Of a stretch of 64,000 bases of DNA, positions 25,521-34,709 are shown piece after piece. The DNA is taken from positions 62,001-126,000 of the forward strand of contig NZ_VFPV01000004.1 in the NCBI RefSeq assembly GCF_006716905.1. Direction: 5' to 3'. Under the pieces are notes generated by a model. That model was not told the origin of the DNA and did not search any database. It was given only the letters and a program-made list of their open reading frames with translations. This DNA comes from Acidovorax temperans (GTDB lineage Bacteria; Pseudomonadota; Gammaproteobacteria; Burkholderiales; Burkholderiaceae_C). Within the stretch, counting starts at the first letter, position 1; each line of letters starts with the position of its first letter. A program made the translations under genes and the position numbers.

Positions 25521-27205
25521 GCGCTGCTTTCTGGCAGCAGCGCGGCCAGCGTCTGCAAGGTGTCGGCCTCGGCCACGGGTTTGTCTTGCCGCCAGCGCAG
25601 CATGCGCGGAAAGCGCACGGCAATGCCGCTTTTGTGGCGCGGGCTGCGCGCAATGCCTTCAAAGCCCAGCTCGAAGACTTGCGTGGCCTGCACGCTGCGC
25701 ACAGGGCCAAAGCTCTCGCGCGTGGTCTTGCGGATGATGGCATCCACCTGCGCAATCTCGGCGTCCGTCAGGCCCGAGTACGCCTTGGCAAAGGGCACCA
25801 GTTGCCGGTTGGGGTCCTCGGGTGGGCCGTTCCACACGGCGAAGGTGTAGTCGGTGTACAGGCTGGCGCGCCGCCCGTGGCCGCGCTGGGCGTAGATGAG
25901 TACCGCGTCGACGCTCATGGGGTCGATCTTCCACTTCCACCACACGCCCACGTCCTTGGTGCGGCCCACGCCGTAGTGGGCGTGGCGGTGCTTGAGCATG
26001 AAGCCCTCGGTGCCCAGGCTGCGTGCTGCTTCGCGCTGGCGGGCCAGGTCCTGCCAGTCAGCGCCCTGCAGCAGCGGGCTCAGGCGCAGCGCGCCTGCCG
26101 GGGCTTCGCCGATGGTGGTGGAGGGCGGCTGCAGCAAGGCCTCCAGATGCGCGCGCCGGGCTTGCTGGGGCTGCTCGCGCACATCCTGCCCCGCGTGTTC
26201 CAGCAGGTCGTAGGCCACCAGCACCACGGGCAGTTCGCGCAGCAGCTTGGGTGTGAGCGTTTTGCGGCCCAGGCGCTTTTGCAGGTCGGCAAAGGGGCGC
26301 GGGGCGGGTTCGCCGGGCAACCACACAAGGATTTCGCCGTCGATCACCGTGCCGTCTGGAAGGCTTTGCAGCGCGGCGCTGGCCAGTTCCGGGAAGCGGT
26401 CGGTCACCAGTTCTTCGCCACGCGACCACACCCACACGGCCCCGGCGCGCCGCACGATCTGCGCGCGGATGCCGTCCCACTTCCATTCCACCTGCCAGTC
26501 CTCCACCGGACCCAGCAGCGTGGGCATGTCGGCCACCGGCTGGTTGAACGGGTGCGCCAGAAAGAAGGGGTAAGGGTGACCGGCAGCGCCATCGGTGGCT
26601 TGGTCTGCATCGCCTTCGGCCGGTGCCACCAGAGCGGCGTAGTCGGCGGCCTGGGGCTGGCGGCCGATTTGCGTGTAGCCCATCAGCCGGTGGGCGATGC
26701 GCTTGGCGTCCAGCCCGCTCACGGTGGCCAGTGCCTGCGTGACCTGCAGGTGCGACACCCCCACGCGGAAGTTGCCGGTGATGAGCTTGAAGTACACCAA
26801 ACGCTGCTCGGGTGCCAGCCGGTTCCACTGCGCGCGCAGGTGGGCGTCGGCTTCATCGGGCGGCAGGGAGCGCAGTGGCAGCAGCTGCGCCATCCACTCG
26901 GCCAGCGGCACATCAGCGGGCTCGGTGGGCGGGGGCAGCAGCAGGGCGATGGTTTCGGCCAGGTCGCCCACGGCCTCGTAGCTTTCGTCAAACAGCCATT
27001 CGGGCAGGCCCGCAGCCTGTTGCGCCAGGGCTTTGAGGCGCTTGGTGGGCACCATCTGGCGCGGCTTGCCACCGGCCAGAAAGTACACGGCCCAGGCAGC
27101 ATCGCAAGGGGCGGCCACGCGCAGGTAGGCCACCAGCGCGGCCAGCTTGGCCGACTGGGCGGTGGTGGCATCAAGCGCCTGGAAGAGGGCGGCGAACTGC
27201 TTCAT
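25517..27205 (-). CDS. ATP-dependent DNA ligase
   Basis: A 562-residue ligase. The adenylation motif I is KWDGIRAQ, with Lys242 the expected AMP-accepting residue. Motif IV EGFMLK and motif V WWKWKID follow, then an OB-fold C-terminal domain. Residues 1-200 are the N-terminal DNA-binding domain of bacterial LigB/LigC-like enzymes. It overlaps both the exonuclease stop and the helicase start as ATGA, so the three are translationally coupled. The family seals nicks in a repair context distinct from the essential NAD-dependent ligase. Confidence 0.93.
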   Translation of the reverse strand: MKQFAALFQALDATTAQSAKLAALVAYLRVAAPCDAAWAVYFLAGGKPRQMVPTKRLKALAQQAAGLPEWLFDESYEAVGDLAETIALLLPPPTEPADVPLAEWMAQLLPLRSLPPDEADAHLRAQWNRLAPEQRLVYFKLITGNFRVGVSHLQVTQALATVSGLDAKRIAHRLMGYTQIGRQPQAADYAALVAPAEGDADQATDGAAGHPYPFFLAHPFNQPVADMPTLLGPVEDWQVEWKWDGIRAQIVRRAGAVWVWSRGEELVTDRFPELASAALQSLPDGTVIDGEILVWLPGEPAPRPFADLQKRLGRKTLTPKLLRELPVVLVAYDLLEHAGQDVREQPQQARRAHLEALLQPPSTTIGEAPAGALRLSPLLQGADWQDLARQREAARSLGTEGFMLKHRHAHYGVGRTKDVGVWWKWKIDPMSVDAVLIYAQRGHGRRASLYTDYTFAVWNGPPEDPNRQLVPFAKAYSGLTDAEIAQVDAIIRKTTRESFGPVRSVQATQVFELGFEGIARSPRHKSGIAVRFPRMLRWRQDKPVAEADTLQTLAALLPESSA

Positions 27206-28263
27206 GGCGCGGCCTCTGCGGCAGGGGCGCTGGCCGGCTGCTCGGCCGCAGCGTCCGTGTCGTCTTCGTTGTCGTCCCCGCCGTACTCGGTGGCGAACAC
27301 CTGCGCATCCAGGCCTTGCTCGCACAGCCAGCGCACCATCACCTCGGTGCTGCCGTGGGTGACGATGATGCGCTCGGCCCCCGTGGCGCCAATGGCCTTT
27401 TGCAGGCCGGGCCAGTCGGCGTGGTCGCTCATCACAAAGCCCCGGTCCACGCCCCGGCGGCGGCGGGCGCCGCGCACCAGCATCCAGCCGCTGGCAAATG
27501 CGTCGGAATGTTCGCCAAAGCGCTTGAGCCAGGGCGTGCCTGCGGCAGAGGGCGGTGCGATCACCAGAGCGCGGCGCAGGTCGGCCTTGGTGATTTGCGG
27601 GTCCGTCACGCGGTGCGTGGGCGGCAGCGGTACACCGGCTGCGCGGTACACGGCGTTGAGCGGCTCCACCGCGCCGTGCACCACGATGGGCCCGATGCTG
27701 GCATCCACCCCGTACAGCAGCCGCTGCGCCTTGCCAAACGCATAGGCGTAGAGCACGCTGGCCTTGCCCGCCGCGGCATTCGCGGCCCACCAGGCGTTGA
27801 TGTCGGCAAACAGCACGGGCTGCGCGGGCCAGCGGTAAATGGGCAGGCCGAAGGTGGATTCCGTGATGAAGGTGTGGCAGCGCACGGGCTCAAATGGCGG
27901 GCAGGTGCCGTCGTCTTCAAGCTTGTAGTCGCCCGAGGCCACCCACACCTGGCCTTCGTGCTCGATGCGCACCTGGGCGGAGCCCAGCACATGCCCGGCC
28001 GGGTGCAGCGACACCGTCACGCGCTGGTGCGTGATGGCTTCGCCGTAGGCCAGGGTCTGCAGGGTGATGTCTGCGCCCAGCCGGTTGCGCAACGTGCCCG
28101 CGCTGTCGGTGTGGGCCAGGTAATGGGCCGAACCGCGCCGGGCGTGGTCCGAATGCGCGTGGGTGAGCACGGCGCGTTCCACGGGCCGCCAGGGGTCGAT
28201 GTAGAAATCACCCGCTGGGCAGTACAGCCCCTCTGGGCGCAGGACGACAAGATCGTTGGGCAT
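27202..28263 (-). CDS. Ligase-associated MBL-fold exonuclease
   Basis: A 353-residue metallo-beta-lactamase/beta-CASP protein. The metal motif is HAHSDH at residues 35-40. LHPAGHVLGSAQV, SGDYKLEDDGTC and MSDHADW carry the further metal and beta-CASP residues. It is the first gene of the four-gene repair operon. The acidic Ala/Pro-rich tail (from ~residue 325) is low complexity. ATG 28263 is preferred; an extension to 28329 has no family sequence. It is related to SNM1-type nucleases, so end-processing before ligation is the likely role. Confidence 0.88.
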   Translation of the reverse strand: MPNDLVVLRPEGLYCPAGDFYIDPWRPVERAVLTHAHSDHARRGSAHYLAHTDSAGTLRNRLGADITLQTLAYGEAITHQRVTVSLHPAGHVLGSAQVRIEHEGQVWVASGDYKLEDDGTCPPFEPVRCHTFITESTFGLPIYRWPAQPVLFADINAWWAANAAAGKASVLYAYAFGKAQRLLYGVDASIGPIVVHGAVEPLNAVYRAAGVPLPPTHRVTDPQITKADLRRALVIAPPSAAGTPWLKRFGEHSDAFASGWMLVRGARRRRGVDRGFVMSDHADWPGLQKAIGATGAERIIVTHGSTEVMVRWLCEQGLDAQVFATEYGGDDNEDDTDAAAEQPASAPAAEAAP

Positions 28264-28472
28264 GGTGACGGGGCGCAGCGCGCAGCCGCGCGGGGCATGG
28301 CCGGGCAAGGCTGCAACCGGCCAGGCCATCGTAGCCGCCGCTGCGCCGCCGCGTGTGGGCCAGCGCCGATTCTTGGTGAAGGTGCGCGGATATGTACGCG
28401 AACAGGTACGCGCACAGCCCCCGTGGGTCCCTCGCTTGCCTCAGGCGGGGGAGGGAGTCTGGTTCGCGGCGT

Positions 28473-28691
28473 TTATTGGCTGTCAGCGGCCGAGGCAGCG
28501 GCTTCCGTGCGCTGCGTGGCCTCGGCCAGGCCCGCCTTGATCTTTTCGGCCTGCGCGGTGGCCTGCTTGGCTTGCTCGGCCTGCAACTTGGTGGCCGTGA
28601 CGGCGGTGGTGGCCACCTCGGCCCCGCAGGCGGTGAGCACGCCGCACAGAAGGACCAGGAAAGCGCTGCGGTGCAAGCTCAGGGGGGTCAT
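28473..28691 (-). CDS. Small lipoprotein
   Basis: A 72-residue protein with a lipoprotein signal: hydrophobic FLVLLCGVLTAC with lipobox LTAC (Cys22). The mature part is a single Ala/Lys/Gln-rich amphipathic helix, as in small coiled-coil envelope lipoproteins. It lies 209 bases upstream of the exonuclease start on the same strand; that gap holds no recognised feature. No family name can be given. Confidence 0.65.
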   Translation of the reverse strand: MTPLSLHRSAFLVLLCGVLTACGAEVATTAVTATKLQAEQAKQATAQAEKIKAGLAEATQRTEAAASAADSQ

Positions 28692-29012
28692 TCGTAACTC
28701 CGTGGAAAAAAGCGGTGTGGATCGTGCTGGAGATTTTTGCTACTGTTTTAATAGCTGGTTGCGCAATCAGGATAAGCGCTACAGGGTGTTTTGGTGCATA
28801 AGCCCTGCACGCCGCTCGCCCTGCGCTGTGCAGTGTAGCCGGGGCCGCAGCGCAGCGGTGGCGCCTACCCCAGCGTGGGTTTGCGTGCAATCAGCTACCG
28901 GACCAAGACACACTCTTGCCACACTGGGCGTGCAGGGGCTTGGGCGCCGGGGCGGGCTGCCGCATATTCAGCGTTCCTTTCATTCAACCCTCCTTACCAA
29001 GGAATTGAGGCT
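28692..29012. other. Intergenic region upstream of the peptide-binding protein gene
   Basis: It holds repeat copy 4 near its left end. The right part should carry the promoter of the binding-protein gene and ends with AAGGAATTGAGG as ribosome-binding site. No RNA gene or other coding frame is recognised. Confidence 0.4.
28738..28793 (+). repeat. Palindromic interspersed repeat, copy 4
   Basis: TGCTACTGTTTTAATAGCTG, then GTTGCGCAATCAGGATAAGC, then GCTACAGGGTGTTTTGG. It has the same block order as the other copies, with the right side diverged. It lies between the small lipoprotein and the binding-protein gene, which are divergent. Confidence 0.7.
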
Positions 29013-30599
29013 ATGCAATTCAAGCGCTCTGTGCTGGCGGCGGCCACCGTTGCCCTGGCAGCCAGTGTTCTGCCCGCCATGGCAAAACCGTTCAAGTGGG
29101 CTGGTTCCAGCGATATCCAGACCATGGACATCCACTCGCAAAACAGTGCCCTGGGCAACGGCATCCACGGCGCGGTGTACGAGTCGCTGGTCATGTTCAA
29201 CAGCCGCACGCTGAAGGTGGAACCGGTGCTGGCCACCTCGTGGCAGCAGGTCAGCCCCACGCAGATGCGCTTCAAGCTGCGCCAGGGCGTGAAGTTCAGC
29301 GACGGCTCGGCCATGACGGCGGATGACGTGGTCTATTCGCTGCAACGCGCGATGAGCAAGACCTCCACCTACGCCATCTACACCCAGGGCATGGACCGCA
29401 TTGCCAAGGTGGACGGCGAAACCATCGACATCTTCTTGAAGAACCCCAACCCCGTGCTGCTCAACCAGCTGACCGAGCTGCGCGTGATGAGCCGTGCCTG
29501 GGCCGAGAAGCACAACTCGATGGAGCCCAAGGACATCAAGGGCAAGGAAGAAACCTATTCCCACCGCCACGCCATGGGCACCGGCCCGTTTGTGCTGAAG
29601 GAATGGGTGCCTGACCAGAAAATCGTCTTCACCGCCAACCCCCACTGGTGGAACGCGGGCAAGGTGGATGGCAACGTCACCGAAATCACCTACACCCCCA
29701 TCAAGTCCGAAGCCACGCGCATTGCCGCGCTGCTGTCGGGTGAGGTGGACATGGTGCGCGACACCAGCATCCAGGACCTGGCGCGCATCAAGGCCAACCC
29801 CCAGCTCAAGGTGATGGAGATGGTGGAAAACCGCACCGTGTACCTGGCGCTGGACCAGTTCCGCGACGAGCTGCCCGGCAGCAACATCAAGGGCAAGAAC
29901 CCGCTCAAGGACCTGCGCGTGCGCAAGGCGCTGTACCAGGCCATCGACACCGCCGCGCTGCAGCGCGTGACGATGCGGGGGCTGTCCAAACCCACTGGCG
30001 CCATCGTCTCGCCCCTGGTCAACGGCTGGACAGAAGCCGTGGACAAGCGCCTGCCCTTCGACGCCAATGCCGCCAAGGCGCTGCTGGCTGATGCGGGCTA
30101 CAAAGACGGCTTTGAGGTGGACTTTGCCTGCAGCAACAACGCCATCATCCAGGACGAAGAACTGTGCCAGGCCATCACCTCGATGTGGTCGCGCATCGGC
30201 GTCAAGGCCAAGCTGCGCACGCTGCCCGCCGTCACCTACTACCCCATGGCCCAGCGGCACGAGGCCAGTATTGCGCTGCTGAGCTGGGGCGTGCCCACGT
30301 TCGATGCGCTGTACACCCTGCAGTCGCTGGCGCGCACCAAAACCACTGGTGCCGATGGCAGCTACAACCTGGGCCGCTACAGCAACCAGCGCATGGACTA
30401 CATCGTGGACCGCGTGAAGACCGAAACCGACCTGCCCGTGCGCAACCGCCTGCTCACCGAAGGCCTGCAACTGCACAATGACGAGGTGGTTCACATCCCG
30501 CTGCACAACCAGATGCTGGCCTGGGCCATGAAGAAAAACGTGGAGCTGGTGCAGCGGCCGGACAACCGCATTGACTGGCGGCTGATAAAAGTGAATTAA
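29013..30599 (+). CDS. Peptide/opine-type ABC transporter substrate-binding protein
   Basis: A 528-residue periplasmic SBP_bac_5 protein with a signal peptide (MQFKRSVLAAATVALAA, cut after AMA). The mature protein begins KPFKWAGSSDIQTMD. It holds the family segments LATSWQQVSPTQMRFKLRQG and GVKFSDGSAMTADDVVYSL. AAGGAATTGAGG precedes ATG 29013; the frame is open further upstream without family sequence. The permease and ATPase genes are not adjacent, so its transporter is encoded elsewhere. It likely binds peptides, but the ligand is unknown. Confidence 0.9.
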   Translation: MQFKRSVLAAATVALAASVLPAMAKPFKWAGSSDIQTMDIHSQNSALGNGIHGAVYESLVMFNSRTLKVEPVLATSWQQVSPTQMRFKLRQGVKFSDGSAMTADDVVYSLQRAMSKTSTYAIYTQGMDRIAKVDGETIDIFLKNPNPVLLNQLTELRVMSRAWAEKHNSMEPKDIKGKEETYSHRHAMGTGPFVLKEWVPDQKIVFTANPHWWNAGKVDGNVTEITYTPIKSEATRIAALLSGEVDMVRDTSIQDLARIKANPQLKVMEMVENRTVYLALDQFRDELPGSNIKGKNPLKDLRVRKALYQAIDTAALQRVTMRGLSKPTGAIVSPLVNGWTEAVDKRLPFDANAAKALLADAGYKDGFEVDFACSNNAIIQDEELCQAITSMWSRIGVKAKLRTLPAVTYYPMAQRHEASIALLSWGVPTFDALYTLQSLARTKTTGADGSYNLGRYSNQRMDYIVDRVKTETDLPVRNRLLTEGLQLHNDEVVHIPLHNQMLAWAMKKNVELVQRPDNRIDWRLIKVN

Positions 30600-30653
30600 C
30601 CCCCTGAGTCGCTTCGCGCCTGACCTGCGCCGCGTCCACTGCGCAAGTCTGGG

Positions 30654-30977
30654 TCAGCGCGCCGGTTGCAGCACGATGATCGCCATGCCTGCGAGCGCCA
30701 CCAGCACCCCCGCCACATCCCACGCCGTGGGGCGGATGCCGTCCACCGCCCAAAGCCAGGCCAGCGCCACACCGATATACACCCCGCCATAGGCCGCATA
30801 CACCCGGCCTGCGCCCGCCGTGTCGTGCAGGGTGAGCAGCCAGGCAAACAGCGCCAGGCTGGCCGCCGCAGGCAGCAGCAGCCACACCGGCTTGCCCTGC
30901 TTGAGCCACAGCCAGGGCAGGTAGCAGCCGATGATTTCGGCCAAAGCCGTGGCGATGAAAAGCAGCAAGGTCTTCAT
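30654..30977 (-). CDS. YnfA-family small membrane protein (UPF0060)
   Basis: A 107-residue protein with four hydrophobic helices. The start [20 protein letters not shown], then [10 protein letters not shown], and [11 protein letters not shown] in the middle are hallmark YnfA sequence. It is an inner-membrane protein, distantly like small multidrug transporters. Its function is not established. It converges on the peptide-binding protein gene and lies downstream of a diguanylate cyclase on the same strand. Confidence 0.92.
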   Translation of the reverse strand: MKTLLLFIATALAEIIGCYLPWLWLKQGKPVWLLLPAAASLALFAWLLTLHDTAGAGRVYAAYGGVYIGVALAWLWAVDGIRPTAWDVAGVLVALAGMAIIVLQPAR

Positions 30978-31043
30978 GGAGGAACGGGGGGAGCAGGGAG
31001 GGCGCGGAGAGAGGGCGCTGCGCTGCGCGCCCCCAGCGCAGGC

Positions 31044-32003
31044 TCAGCGCCGCGCTTTTTTGGTTTTGTACATCAGCGAATCGCCCTCGCTGATCAAGGC
31101 GCCAATGGTGTGGTGGCGCTTCGGGTCGAACTCTACCAACCCGTGGGAGAACGAAATGTCGTAGCCTCGCGCTTCGGCTTCGTTGGTGGCGTCCAGCGCC
31201 TGCTGCAGGCGTGCCATGGCGCTTTCGGCCGCGGCTTCGCTGTGGTTGGTGAGCAGCACCAGAAACTCGTCGCCCCCGAGCCGCGCCACCACATCCGAGC
31301 CACGGAAGGCCTTCATCAGATGCTGCGCAAAGGTGACCAGCACCCAGTCGCCCTCGGCATGGCCCAACTGGTCGTTCACCTGCTTGAGGTAGTCCAGGTC
31401 AATGAACACCAGCGCCGCCGGAATGTTCTGGCGCAAGCACAAAAGCAGGCTGTGCTGGGCCAGCATCATGAAACCCCGGCGGTTGGACAGGCCGGTGAGT
31501 TCGTCCATCGTGGCCCACTCGATGGCAGAAAACTCCCGCTCCACCATCAGGGCCAGGTCCACCAGCATCTCCACGTCTTCGTCGCTGAAGGCGCGGGGCT
31601 TGGAGTTGATGATGCACAGCGTGCCCAGCTTGCGCCCGCCGGGGCCGCGCAGGGGGCAGCCCGCATAGAACCGCACATGCGGTGGGCCGGCGACCATGGG
31701 GTTGTCGCAAAAGCGCTCGTCTTGCAGCGCATCGGGGATGACAAAGGCGCCATCGCCCAGGATGGCGTGGCCGCAAAAAGAGATGTCGCGCGGCGTCTCG
31801 CTCAGCTCCATGCCCGCGCAGGATTTGAACCACTGGCGGTTTTCGTCCACCAGGCTCACCAGCGCAACGTCCACCCCGAACAAGCGCCTGGCCATGCGCG
31901 TGAGGCGGTCAAACCGCTCCTCGGCGATGGTGTCCAGCACATTGAGTGAGCACAACTCCGCCAGGCGAGCATCCTCATCCGGCGGGATATCGGGGGGGTT
32001 CAA
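31044..32003 (-). CDS. GAF-GGDEF diguanylate cyclase
   Basis: A 319-residue cytoplasmic protein. Residues ~15-150 form a GAF domain (RRLFGVDVALVSLVDENRQW, CPLRGPGGRKLGTLCI). Residues ~160-318 form a GGDEF domain with ARLGGDEFLVLL. An RxxD inhibitory site (RGSD) lies five residues before GGDEF, so this cyclase should be feedback-inhibited, unlike the GGDEF-EAL protein near 15 kb. It likely makes cyclic di-GMP in response to a signal bound by GAF. The signal is unknown. Confidence 0.9.
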   Translation of the reverse strand: MNPPDIPPDEDARLAELCSLNVLDTIAEERFDRLTRMARRLFGVDVALVSLVDENRQWFKSCAGMELSETPRDISFCGHAILGDGAFVIPDALQDERFCDNPMVAGPPHVRFYAGCPLRGPGGRKLGTLCIINSKPRAFSDEDVEMLVDLALMVEREFSAIEWATMDELTGLSNRRGFMMLAQHSLLLCLRQNIPAALVFIDLDYLKQVNDQLGHAEGDWVLVTFAQHLMKAFRGSDVVARLGGDEFLVLLTNHSEAAAESAMARLQQALDATNEAEARGYDISFSHGLVEFDPKRHHTIGALISEGDSLMYKTKKARR

Positions 32004-32115
32004 GGCGATTCCTCCTGGCCAAGACTGTAACGCGTGTGCGCCGAAAGTGCATGCCCTGGGCTACGCAGCAGCAGGGTTGATGGGCAAGGCGCGCACCCGC
32101 CATCAGCCTTGCAGG

Positions 32116-32168
32116 AAAATAGGCCTCTAGCGCTTGCTGGATAAGCGCTACCAGCTATCAAATCAGGA
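32116..32168 (-). repeat. Palindromic interspersed repeat, copy 5
   Basis: In inverted orientation: AAAATAGGCCTCTAGCGCTT, then GCTGGATAAGCGCTACCAGC, then TATCAAA. AGCGCTT and AAGCGCT form the hairpin. It lies between the cyclase start and the downstream end of the FAD oxidase gene. Confidence 0.8.
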
Positions 32169-32197
32169 GTGAAAGCGGGGTGGCAGCGGCCCTGTGG

Positions 32198-33622
32198 TCA
32201 CAGCGCAAAGATTTTCCCGGGGTTCAGGATGTTCTTCGGGTCCAGCGCGCGCTTGATGGCGCGCATCATGTCCACCGCGCCTGCGCCGGCTTCGTCCAGC
32301 AAAAAGCCCATCTTGTGCACGCCCACACCATGCTCGCCGGTGCAGGTGCCGCCCATGGAAAGGGCCCTGGCCACCAGCTTGTGGTTCAGGGCTTCGGCGG
32401 TGACGCGTTCTTCGGGGATGTTCGGGTCCAGCAGGTAGCCGAAGTGGAAGTTGCCGTCGCCCACATGGCCCACCAGGAAGTAGGGCAGGCCGCTGGCCTC
32501 GGCCTCGTCCACCGATTCGAGCAGGCAGTCTGCCAGGCGGCTGATGGGCACGCAGGTGTCGGTGCTGATGGCTTTGCAGCCGGGGCGGCTTTGCACGGCG
32601 GCAAAGTAGGCGTTGTGCCGCGCCGTCCACAGCCGGGTGCGCTCTTCGGGAGTGCTGGCCCATTCAAAGGCATTGCCGCCAAATTCGCTGGCGATGTCCT
32701 GCACGGTTTCGGCCTGCTCCTTCACGCTGGCGGGCGAGCCGTGGAACTCCATCAGCAGCATGGGTTCATCGCGCAGGTTGAGCTTGCTGTGCGCGTTGAC
32801 CATGCGCACGCTGTGGCGGTCGATCAGCTCCACGCGCGCAATCGGCACGCCCAGCTGAATGATCTGGATGGTGGTGCGCACGGCCGCTTCAATGCTGGGG
32901 AAGGAGCAGATGGCGGCGCTCACTGCTTCAGGCAGCGGGTACAGGCGCACCGTCACTTCGGTGATCACGCCCAGCGTGCCTTCGCTGCCCACCATCAGGC
33001 GCGTGAGGTCGTAGCCCGCGCTGCTCTTTTTGGCGCGCGTGCCGGTGCGGATGATTTCGCCGCTGGCCGTGACCACTTCCAGCGCCAGCACGTTCTCGCG
33101 CATGGTGCCGTAGCGCACGGCGTTGGTGCCGCTGGCGCGCGTGGCGCACATGCCGCCAATGCTGGCGTCGGCGCCGGGGTCGATGGGGAAGAACAGGCCG
33201 GTGTCCTTGATGGCCTCGTTCAATTGCTTGCGCGTGATGCCCGGCTGCACCGTCACCGTGAGGTCATCTGCGTTGATGCTCAGCACCCGGTTCATGCGGC
33301 TCACGTCGATGCTGATGCCGCCCTGCACGGCCAGCAGGTGGCCTTCGAGCGAGGAACCCGCGCCGTACGGAATCACCGGCACTTCGTACTGGCTGGCCAG
33401 CTTCACGGCGTCGGCCACATCTTGGGTGCTTTCGGCAAACACCACGGCGCTGGGCGGGGGCGCCTGCAGCGAGCCCTCGTCGCGCCCGTGCTGTTCACGC
33501 ACGGCCTGGGCCAGCGAGCACTGCGCGCCGAAGCGGGCCTGCAGTGCATCGATGAGCGCCTGGGGCACATCGCGCAGTTGGATTTGCGGGAGCAGGTGGG
33601 CAGCGGCGGTGGGGGCGTTCAT
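32198..33622 (-). CDS. FAD-binding oxidase, D-lactate dehydrogenase/GlcD type
   Basis: A 474-residue protein of the FAD-linked oxidase family. The FAD-binding stretch has VIPYGAGSSLEGHLLAVQGG, then VQPGITRKQLNEAIKDTGLF and GGMCATRASGTNAVRYG. The C-terminal half has VGHVGDGNFHFGYLLDP and GGTCTGEHGVG, typical of D-2-hydroxy acid dehydrogenases. It probably oxidises D-lactate or a similar D-2-hydroxy acid and passes electrons to a membrane acceptor. ATG 33622 (MNAPTAAAH) was chosen. No glcE/glcF partners are next to it. Confidence 0.88.
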   Translation of the reverse strand: MNAPTAAAHLLPQIQLRDVPQALIDALQARFGAQCSLAQAVREQHGRDEGSLQAPPPSAVVFAESTQDVADAVKLASQYEVPVIPYGAGSSLEGHLLAVQGGISIDVSRMNRVLSINADDLTVTVQPGITRKQLNEAIKDTGLFFPIDPGADASIGGMCATRASGTNAVRYGTMRENVLALEVVTASGEIIRTGTRAKKSSAGYDLTRLMVGSEGTLGVITEVTVRLYPLPEAVSAAICSFPSIEAAVRTTIQIIQLGVPIARVELIDRHSVRMVNAHSKLNLRDEPMLLMEFHGSPASVKEQAETVQDIASEFGGNAFEWASTPEERTRLWTARHNAYFAAVQSRPGCKAISTDTCVPISRLADCLLESVDEAEASGLPYFLVGHVGDGNFHFGYLLDPNIPEERVTAEALNHKLVARALSMGGTCTGEHGVGVHKMGFLLDEAGAGAVDMMRAIKRALDPKNILNPGKIFAL

Positions 33623-33705
33623 CGGTGTCTCCAGGGGCAGTGGGCCAGTGGCATTGATTCTAGGATGGCTGCCGCCAGCTTGCAGGGGCGCCACCCTTGC
33701 CCCAC

Positions 33706-33746
33706 GCAGCGCGCCCCTGCCCGCTGGAGAGGGCAGGGGGCGCTGC
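33706..33746. terminator. Strong GC hairpin after the EF-hand gene
   Basis: GCAGCGCGCCCCTGCCC at 33706-33722 pairs with GGGCAGGGGGCGCTGC at 33731-33746 with one bulge. It lies downstream of the EF-hand gene and upstream of the FAD oxidase start, both on the minus strand. No T-run follows, so it may be a Rho-type barrier or a repeat rather than a classical terminator. Confidence 0.45.
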
Positions 33747-33779
33747 GCTTACCAACGACTGGAGATCGTGGAAGGGCTC

Positions 33780-34133
33780 TTAAGACTTGGCGCCCGCTTC
33801 AAACTCCTCGCGCGAGAGCATCTTGTCCTGGTTCTTGTCCAGCGCCTGGAAGCGCTCGCCAATCGCCGGGAAGGTCGATGCCTCCTGGGGGCTGAGCATG
33901 CCGTTGCGGTCGGCATCAGCGCGGTCAAAAGCGGCCGCTGCGCTGCTGGTGGGGGTCTTGCCGCCGCCAAAGGTGGCCTGGGGTGCTGCGGGGTTGCTGC
34001 TGCTGCCGCTTTGCGCCTGCACGGCGCCTGCGGCGCCAAACGTCAGGGCGGCAAACAGCAAGACGCTGCTGGCTTCGAAATGGTGTGCCCAGGTGCGAGC
34101 GTGGGCGGGTGCAGTTCGTTGCGTCGTCTTCAT
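33780..34133 (-). CDS. Exported EF-hand calcium-binding protein
   Basis: A 117-residue protein. After a long signal region (hydrophobic ASSVLLFAALTFGAAGAVQA, cut near residue 40) and a linker come two EF-hand loops. Loop 1 is DADRNGMLSPQE (73-84) and loop 2 DKNQDKMLSREE (99-110); both have acidic residues at positions 1, 3, 5 and 12 or close substitutes. It is probably a periplasmic calcium-binding protein. ATG 34133 was chosen; ATG 34169 is an alternative. The function beyond calcium binding is unknown. Confidence 0.8.
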   Translation of the reverse strand: MKTTQRTAPAHARTWAHHFEASSVLLFAALTFGAAGAVQAQSGSSSNPAAPQATFGGGKTPTSSAAAAFDRADADRNGMLSPQEASTFPAIGERFQALDKNQDKMLSREEFEAGAKS

Positions 34134-34275
34134 GGATGCAGAGCTCCGGAAAGTTGAACAAGCCTGCATTGCAGCGCAGCATGGACATGCAGGCCAGCAC
34201 TTTTGCCGGCTGTTGCCCCCACCAACATTTGCCAGCGCCGTGTAACGGGTTCTGCTGCGGTATGTGGTGCGGGTG

Positions 34276-34561
34276 TGAGAGCCTGTTTACGATCTAGCAG
34301 GGATCGCGCAGCGGTCTTTGCGGGTGGGATGCAAGGCGCGGGGTGCAGCCAATAGCTTGGCTATTGGCAAGCGCCGCAACGCCGCAAATCACCCCTGGCC
34401 GGGCGCCCGCAAAGACCACTGCCCGAAGGGTTGGAGCGAAATCGGGCGATTGGACGCCCCGGCTGCTTGCATGGGCAACAGCCCATGCGGCGCATCCGAA
34501 GCATCCACTCATCCCGATTGCGCTCCAACGCGACCCCTGCTAGATCGTAAACAGGCTCTCA
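34276..34561. repeat. ~290 bp structured element with 27 bp terminal inverted repeats, copy A
   Basis: The first 27 bases, starting TGAGAGCCTGTTTACGATCT, are perfectly inverted at the right end (34535-34561). Inside are a hairpin with stem CCAATAGC/GCTATTGG, an 8-bp hairpin GCATGGGC/GCCCATGC with loop AACA, and TTGGAGCGAAATCGGG pairing with CCCGATTGCGCTCCAA. A related copy lies at 37.8 kb. Short frames inside it look like by-products. I see no transposase and no clear target duplication. Confidence 0.8.
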
Positions 34562-34582
34562 GTCCTTGTGACGAGGGTTTGA

Positions 34583-34640
34583 TGCCAAATTGGCCTGCAG
34601 CGCTTTCTGGATAAGCGCAAGCAGCTATCAATAGCGTAGC
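34583..34640 (-). repeat. Palindromic interspersed repeat, copy 6
   Basis: In inverted orientation: CCAAATTGGCCTGCAGCGCT, then TTCTGGATAAGCGCAAGCAG, then CTATCAATAGC. It sits 22 bases after the copy A structured element and 70 bases before the next gene start. Confidence 0.78.
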
Positions 34641-34709
34641 AACATGGCTGGCGCCAAGGGCAGGGCCGCAGGGGCACAATCGGGCTTTTGTATCCACACC
34701 GGTGCTGCC

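Noticed and set aside
30600..30653. Possible terminator between the peptide-binding protein gene and the YnfA gene
   Set aside because: GC-rich short stems are present but there is no T-run and no strong arm pairing.
34294..34512. Short protein-like frame inside structured element copy A (and its relative in copy B)
   Set aside because: The frames follow the repeat sequence and have no start signals. Conservation is better explained by paired stems.
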